The position numbers were made by a program, and so were the translations under genes. Positions 37,457 through 38,154 of a stretch of DNA of 38,154 nucleotides are shown here, piece after piece. Below the pieces are notes generated by a model. It saw only the letters and a program-made list of their open reading frames with translations, had not been told where the DNA came from and did not search any database. This stretch comes from CAZBDU01 sp964490725. Lineage in GTDB: Bacteria; Spirochaetota; Spirochaetia; SZUA-6; DRHE01. The DNA is taken from the NCBI GenBank assembly GCA_964490725.1, contig CAZBDU010000049.1:1-38154 (forward strand). The letters are read 5' to 3'. Each line of letters starts with the position of its first letter. The stretch's first letter is position 1.

Positions 37457-38154
37457 ATGCCGGCACGGCGGCTTCTGTACCTCCGGCTGCTCGCCCTCTC
37501 CCTCCTTCTGTTCACCTCGGCCTGCGCCAGCAGGGTCACGGTGATGTCCTACAACGTGGAGAATCTCTTCGATACGGTGGACAGCGGCGGTGAGTACGCC
37601 GAGTTCCGTGGCGGCCGCTGGAACCGCGAGCTGTTCGAGGAGAAGTGCGCGGCCATCGCCCGGGTGATACGGAGGGCCGGGCCGGACGTGGTGGCCCTGC
37701 AGGAGGTGGAGAGCCTGCAGGCCCTGCTGGCCCTGCGGGACCGGCACCTCCGCGGGCTGGGCTACCGCCACATCTCGCTCCTGCCTCGGGCCGGAGCGGC
37801 CACCGGCGTGGCGCTGCTCAGCCGCGTTCCGGTCCGCCGCACGCGCTTCCACGCCGTGGGGGACTGGGAGGGACAGCCGCAGCGGTCCATCCTCGAGGCC
37901 GAGCTCAGCCTGCGCGGGGCCGCCCTGGTTCTTTTCGTGGTGCACTGGAAGAGCAGGACCGGCGGTGAGGCCGAGACCGAGCCGGCCAGGGTGCTGGCCG
38001 CCAGGGTGCTGGCCGCCCGCATCCGGGAGCTGCTGCTGCGCGAGCCTTCCGCGGACATCCTGGTGGCCGGAGACTTCAACGAGGACGTGGAGGAGCACCT
38101 GAGGCGGCCGGGCGCCGCCCTGGCGGCGGGCCCCGCGGCGGCGCTGCTGGTCAC
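37457..38154 (+). CDS. Endonuclease/exonuclease/phosphatase family lipoprotein, 3' truncated by window end
   Basis: At least 232 residues, ATG at 37457 with AAGGGG before it, open to the window edge. The signal is short and ends TSAC (Cys23), a relaxed lipobox. EEP motifs begin at once: VMSYNVENLFD with Asn, ALQEVE with the metal Glu, LVLFVVHWKS and VAGDFNED (Asp-x-Asn). The last motif (SDH) lies past the end. It starts 13 bases after clpP and may share its transcript. A tandem GTGCTGGCCGCC repeat (about 37990-38020) gives duplicated VLAAR. Second EEP lipoprotein of the window. Confidence 0.88.
   Translation, partial: MPARRLLYLRLLALSLLLFTSACASRVTVMSYNVENLFDTVDSGGEYAEFRGGRWNRELFEEKCAAIARVIRRAGPDVVALQEVESLQALLALRDRHLRGLGYRHISLLPRAGAATGVALLSRVPVRRTRFHAVGDWEGQPQRSILEAELSLRGAALVLFVVHWKSRTGGEAETEPARVLAARVLAARIRELLLREPSADILVAGDFNEDVEEHLRRPGAALAAGPAAALLV

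Overview
The window is a 38 kb stretch of a GC-rich bacterial chromosome with about 44 closely packed genes on both strands. Many genes start with GTG or TTG, and several neighbours overlap at GTGA or ATGA. I see no tRNA, rRNA, CRISPR array, insertion sequence or phage module. The taxon is inferred only. Short lipoprotein signals (including a relaxed one), many small divergent J-domain proteins, an RRM protein, SH3b and HD-GYP proteins and a selenoprotein fit a high-GC spirochaete best, with a deltaproteobacterium-like lineage as the alternative. No marker gene in the window settles it.

Layout. 1-5,350: J-domain protein, SAM methyltransferase, YwbE, GNAT, an exo/endonuclease/phosphatase lipoprotein, a DUF2007-like protein, a YbhB/PEBP protein, a small charged protein and an RRM protein. 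5,350-6,860: a second GNAT and a protein with a C-terminal J domain. 6,880-9,200: a lower-GC island with a UroD-like methyltransferase gene broken by an in-frame UGA and an XRE-cupin regulator that has lost part of its helix-turn-helix. 9,340-13,090: membrane protein, NUDIX, YbaK, TspO-like, FHA and PIN/NYN-like genes. 13,100-19,150: AhpD-like, DsrE-like, SH3b, Cys-rich mini-protein, GlnRS, a third J protein, DUF1883, a coiled coil and a lipoprotein MsrA whose catalytic residue is encoded by UGA. 19,200-26,090: MTHFR-like, NudC, Tag, HIT, hydrolase, pterin dehydratase, nitroreductase, a second PEBP protein, SDR and an orphan DNA methyltransferase. 26,100-34,600, minus strand: HD-GYP, Era, AddB-like and AddA-like genes in one run. 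34,650-end: ApbE, MTAP, ClpP and a second, truncated exo/endonuclease/phosphatase lipoprotein.

How the genes fit together. Much of the content is housekeeping repair and clean-up: methionine sulfoxide repair (MsrA), nucleotide clean-up (NudC, NUDIX, HIT), alkylation repair (Tag), double-strand break processing (AddAB), mischarged-tRNA editing (YbaK), methylthioadenosine salvage (MTAP), and redox enzymes (AhpD-like, nitroreductase, ApbE). The strongest unusual signal is the selenocysteine MsrA. It has an in-frame UGA exactly at the catalytic position, a well-placed bacterial SECIS-like hairpin, a lipoprotein signal and no other cysteine. The second signal is the decaying UroD/XRE-cupin island. 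Its UGA does not look like selenocysteine, so the two in-frame UGA genes in the window contrast usefully.
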